NCBI GenBank assembly: GCA_032173965.1
Contig: JAVUNC010000019.1
Coordinates: forward strand, 9,411,234-9,475,233
Length of the DNA stretch: 64,000 nucleotides
Source: Sitta carolinensis
Taxonomy: Eukaryota > Chordata > Aves > Passeriformes > Sittidae
Reading direction: 5' to 3'
Under the pieces are notes generated by a model that saw only the letters and a list, made by a program, of their open reading frames with translations, searched no databases and was not told the origin of the DNA. Positions 61,252 through 64,000 of the stretch are shown here, piece by piece. The position numbers and the translations under genes were made by a program. The stretch's first letter is position 1, and every line of letters starts with the position of its first letter.

Positions 61252-64000
61252 AAATTTACGAAAAATTTATGAAAAAGTGCATTGGTATTTCTAGAATCTA
61301 AAGGGAGGAGAGGCCTCTAGATGTCTCTAGAAGATGGAACACAAATTATTTACTATGTTAAAAGCCATTTTCCATGGGTCTCCCACCCGGCTTCCAGCAG
61401 CTCCTACAGAAGTACATCCTTCCAGACACCTTCTTCTTTATTTGAGATCATCAGTATTCCTTACTGCAGGTGGCCTCCATTTTAAAATACATTCTCCAGC
61501 TAAAAGACACTCTTAACTTTGTAGCTGCATATCAGCAAGAGCAGATTACACCCACATGTCCCACATTACTGAAAAAATTACTTTTCCATTTCTGCTTTCT
61601 CATGCTTACCACTCTCACTTTAGTACTGAGTTCAATTCATTTCAAATCCTACCAAAATTGCTTCACTTTAAGAAACTAAATTAAACTACTCCCCAAAGTA
61701 CCTCATTGACACATTTAATATTACATTTACCACTCCTTCTCAGTGGTCTTAAGCATAAACCCATTGCTAATTTGTTTATATGTGATATTGTAAATTAGTT
61801 TTGGTGACAGTTACATGACAATTTCAGTAGCTGATGAAAGAACCTTGTTCTTAAAGCTGTTCGTTTTTTTCCAACAGTTCTTTTATATATTGCAAGAAAG
61901 AATGCAAAATTATGTTGTCTGTCAGAGACTAATCAGACTAAAACTGTTTATTATTCTTTACCTTGAATTAAAACCTTCAATTTTTTAAGCTGTGATGAAT
62001 TATTAGTGATATTTTTTCCCATGTTGCCTTTTGGTGTATATTTCTGCTTCTGTATCTAATTAGAAATGTCTCACACAGTTTCCAGTGAGGTTTGAAAACA
62101 TGGTTTGAAGAATTATTTTCAGGTTTCTTTTATTTACTTCCTCAATGCTAAGACTGCGAATTCTGGAGTGAAGCTAGGCAAAGTCAGAAATGATATATGG
62201 AAAGGGGAACGGAGACAGATGAGGGAAAATGGCAGAATTTCTGATCCTTGGAGTAGTTCCCCTGTGCCTTGGTCGCCCTCATCTGTGGAGCAGCTCCAGA
62301 GCAATGCTTGCTGAGAGCCCTTGCCAAGTGGCTGACTCCAGGTCTTCTGCTGTCTGTGCTTCTCTTGGTTATAAAGGTTTAGGAGCTAGAAATCAGAAAA
62401 TAACTCTGCAACCTCAGCCTTGACCCCTCCCCTGCCTATGGGAAAAGGTGTGCTACCAGTAGCACTGATCTGCTGCTCTTGGGGACCTGGAACTTCTGTA
62501 AAAAGAGCTTTGCAGGGTCACAGCTGCAAACTACACCCTTCTATAGGAATCAATGATGGGATCCCTTGGGAAAAGAATATGGACTGACAATGAAAAGGAC
62601 CAAGAATAATACAAGCTAACAGGGGTTAGGAATGTACTGTGAAATCATTGAACAGGCACCGGTTGCAGAAACCTTCAATTATTTTTACATTCAAAATATC
62701 TTTCACAATGAGTGAAGGATGAGAGAATTTAGGTCGCCCAAGGTTCACATTGCAATGTACAGATTTGCAAAAATTTTATTCTTTATCAAACCAGGGAAAC
62801 CATAGTTTAAATGGACTAATTCTACAAAATCTCACTATCGAAGTTGATGAAGGGTTTCAATTTGTTTCCACACAAGTAAGGCAGCCATGAATGCTGCCAA
62901 TTGGTTAGTTGTGAATACAAATATTTATATTTATTTGAGGATTACGATTACAAGAACAAGGAATGGATAAAGAATTACATGTGACAGGTATCTCTATCAT
63001 CCCCACTTAATAAAACAGTTTTCTCTTAACTATGAAGTGTTACAGAGGCTTAAGGACTAGAAATTAACTACACAAAACAACAGTAGAGCCAATGCATGGC
63101 CTCACCTACCAAAATATTTTTATTGATTTCTAATAAATATTCTTGCCACCTGTTAGATTGGATTTTGGTAGATCTTTCATTGCAATTTTCTTATGGTCTC
63201 AAATGCCTGTGGAGTTCACAACTGCTTTTATCATGTTCTAGAACAGATAATACATACTAAGATACACAAAAAATGGAGGAAGCAACTCTCTTTGCATGTA
63301 CTCCCTCCGAATGAATCCAGAATTAGTTCTCTAATACACATTCTTATTTCTGTTTTGTGCTTTAAATACAACAAAGTAATCAACACAGTGAATCTACATT
63401 TTGCATAGATACTATATTTTTCAAAGCAATTAACTTTCCTCAGGAAAAAAAAAGGAGAATCTTTATATATATAAAAAAAGGACAAAGGGATTCGTAGATA
63501 CTTAACACAGGACAATTCAAACAGGCCAGAATTTTCTTCAATATTCAACAAAATTTACTCAATGTAGACTATAAGATTTTTTTAAACTAAACTCTGTGTG
63601 AGTGTGGGGTTGAGTAAAAGAATGGTTAGAACCAAGCATTCTCATGGCTGGGTGGCTGATTTATCAGACAACCAGTAGAGTTCTTCTGAGTGTCTGCCAC
63701 AGGCAATTTAGCTGCAAATGACTATTCCATTTTCTTGAGTGTGTGTGCATTTCTCTGGAAAAGGAGCTGGGCATTGATTTTGGGCCTCTGTATGGGTATA
63801 GGTATTGGAGCAGAGGGAACACTGCTCGTTTTGCTAAAGTAAATGCTAAAATTCATACTAAAATAAATTGGGGGGAAAGGGGAAGGACGTGACATGTCAC
63901 TTCACACAATTTAAAAAGTCATTTTGCTGACATCACTAAATGGGGAAAAGTATCTGAATTTTCCTTTAAACTGCTCTTTGGAGTACAGGATGGTTTGAAC

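Larger units (their letters stand above)
58633..64000. other. Unique sequence, no confirmed gene
   Basis: Contains the candidate exon at 60548 and the paired G/T-rich and A/C-rich tracts near 61.2 kb. Open frames reach 110 codons (60641-60973, minus) without a domain. No clear transposon was found. Confidence 0.55.

Noticed and set aside
1..64000. Bacterial-type systems, CRISPR arrays, tRNA, rRNA and small nuclear RNA genes.
   Set aside because: No spaced direct-repeat array, no tRNA-like cloverleaf or conserved small RNA sequence was noticed, and the transposon content is avian.

Overview
The window reads as bird nuclear DNA, probably a passerine or another modern bird, from an AT-rich, gene-poor part of a large chromosome. 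The diagnosis rests on eleven CR1 retrotransposon copies or pieces. Several end in the avian CR1 octamer tail (forms of ATTCTATG). One long terminal repeat belongs to a common bird endogenous retrovirus family. Family matches were made from memory of the consensus sequences; no search was run.

I recognise no protein-coding gene, tRNA, rRNA or small nuclear RNA, and nothing bacterial such as an operon or CRISPR array. The longest ATG-initiated open frame is 165 codons (54510-55007). That is about what chance allows in 64 kb of AT-rich DNA, and it has no motif I know. The sequence therefore fits an intergenic desert or part of a very long intron.

Layout: 1-7.7 kb is mostly unique sequence with a GATA/AT microsatellite at 3.6-3.85 kb. 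From 7.7 to 24.1 kb lies most of the mobile DNA. CR1 on the minus strand is at 7.7-8.3, 12.6-12.9, 14.1-14.6 and 16.4-16.5 kb. CR1 on the plus strand is at 15.65-15.9, 19.2-19.5 and 22.25-22.5 kb. The retroviral LTR is at 23.5-24.1 kb. From 24 to 50 kb the sequence is mostly unique, with two minus-strand CR1 tails (32.75-33.05 and 34.6-34.7 kb) and several A-rich tracts. From 50 to 64 kb it is again mostly unique, with two very diverged CR1 copies (50.2-50.6 minus, 58.2-58.6 plus) and a TA/TG microsatellite at 53 kb.

The less ordinary signals are these. A recurrent A-rich motif with C-runs occurs at about ten places in both orientations. A perfect 15-bp repeat flanks the GATA array. A local duplication surrounds an AT-rich palindrome at 19.65-19.78 kb. 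Five places carry splice-signal or open-frame combinations that could be exons of an unannotated, probably non-coding, transcript. None of these is proven from sequence alone.
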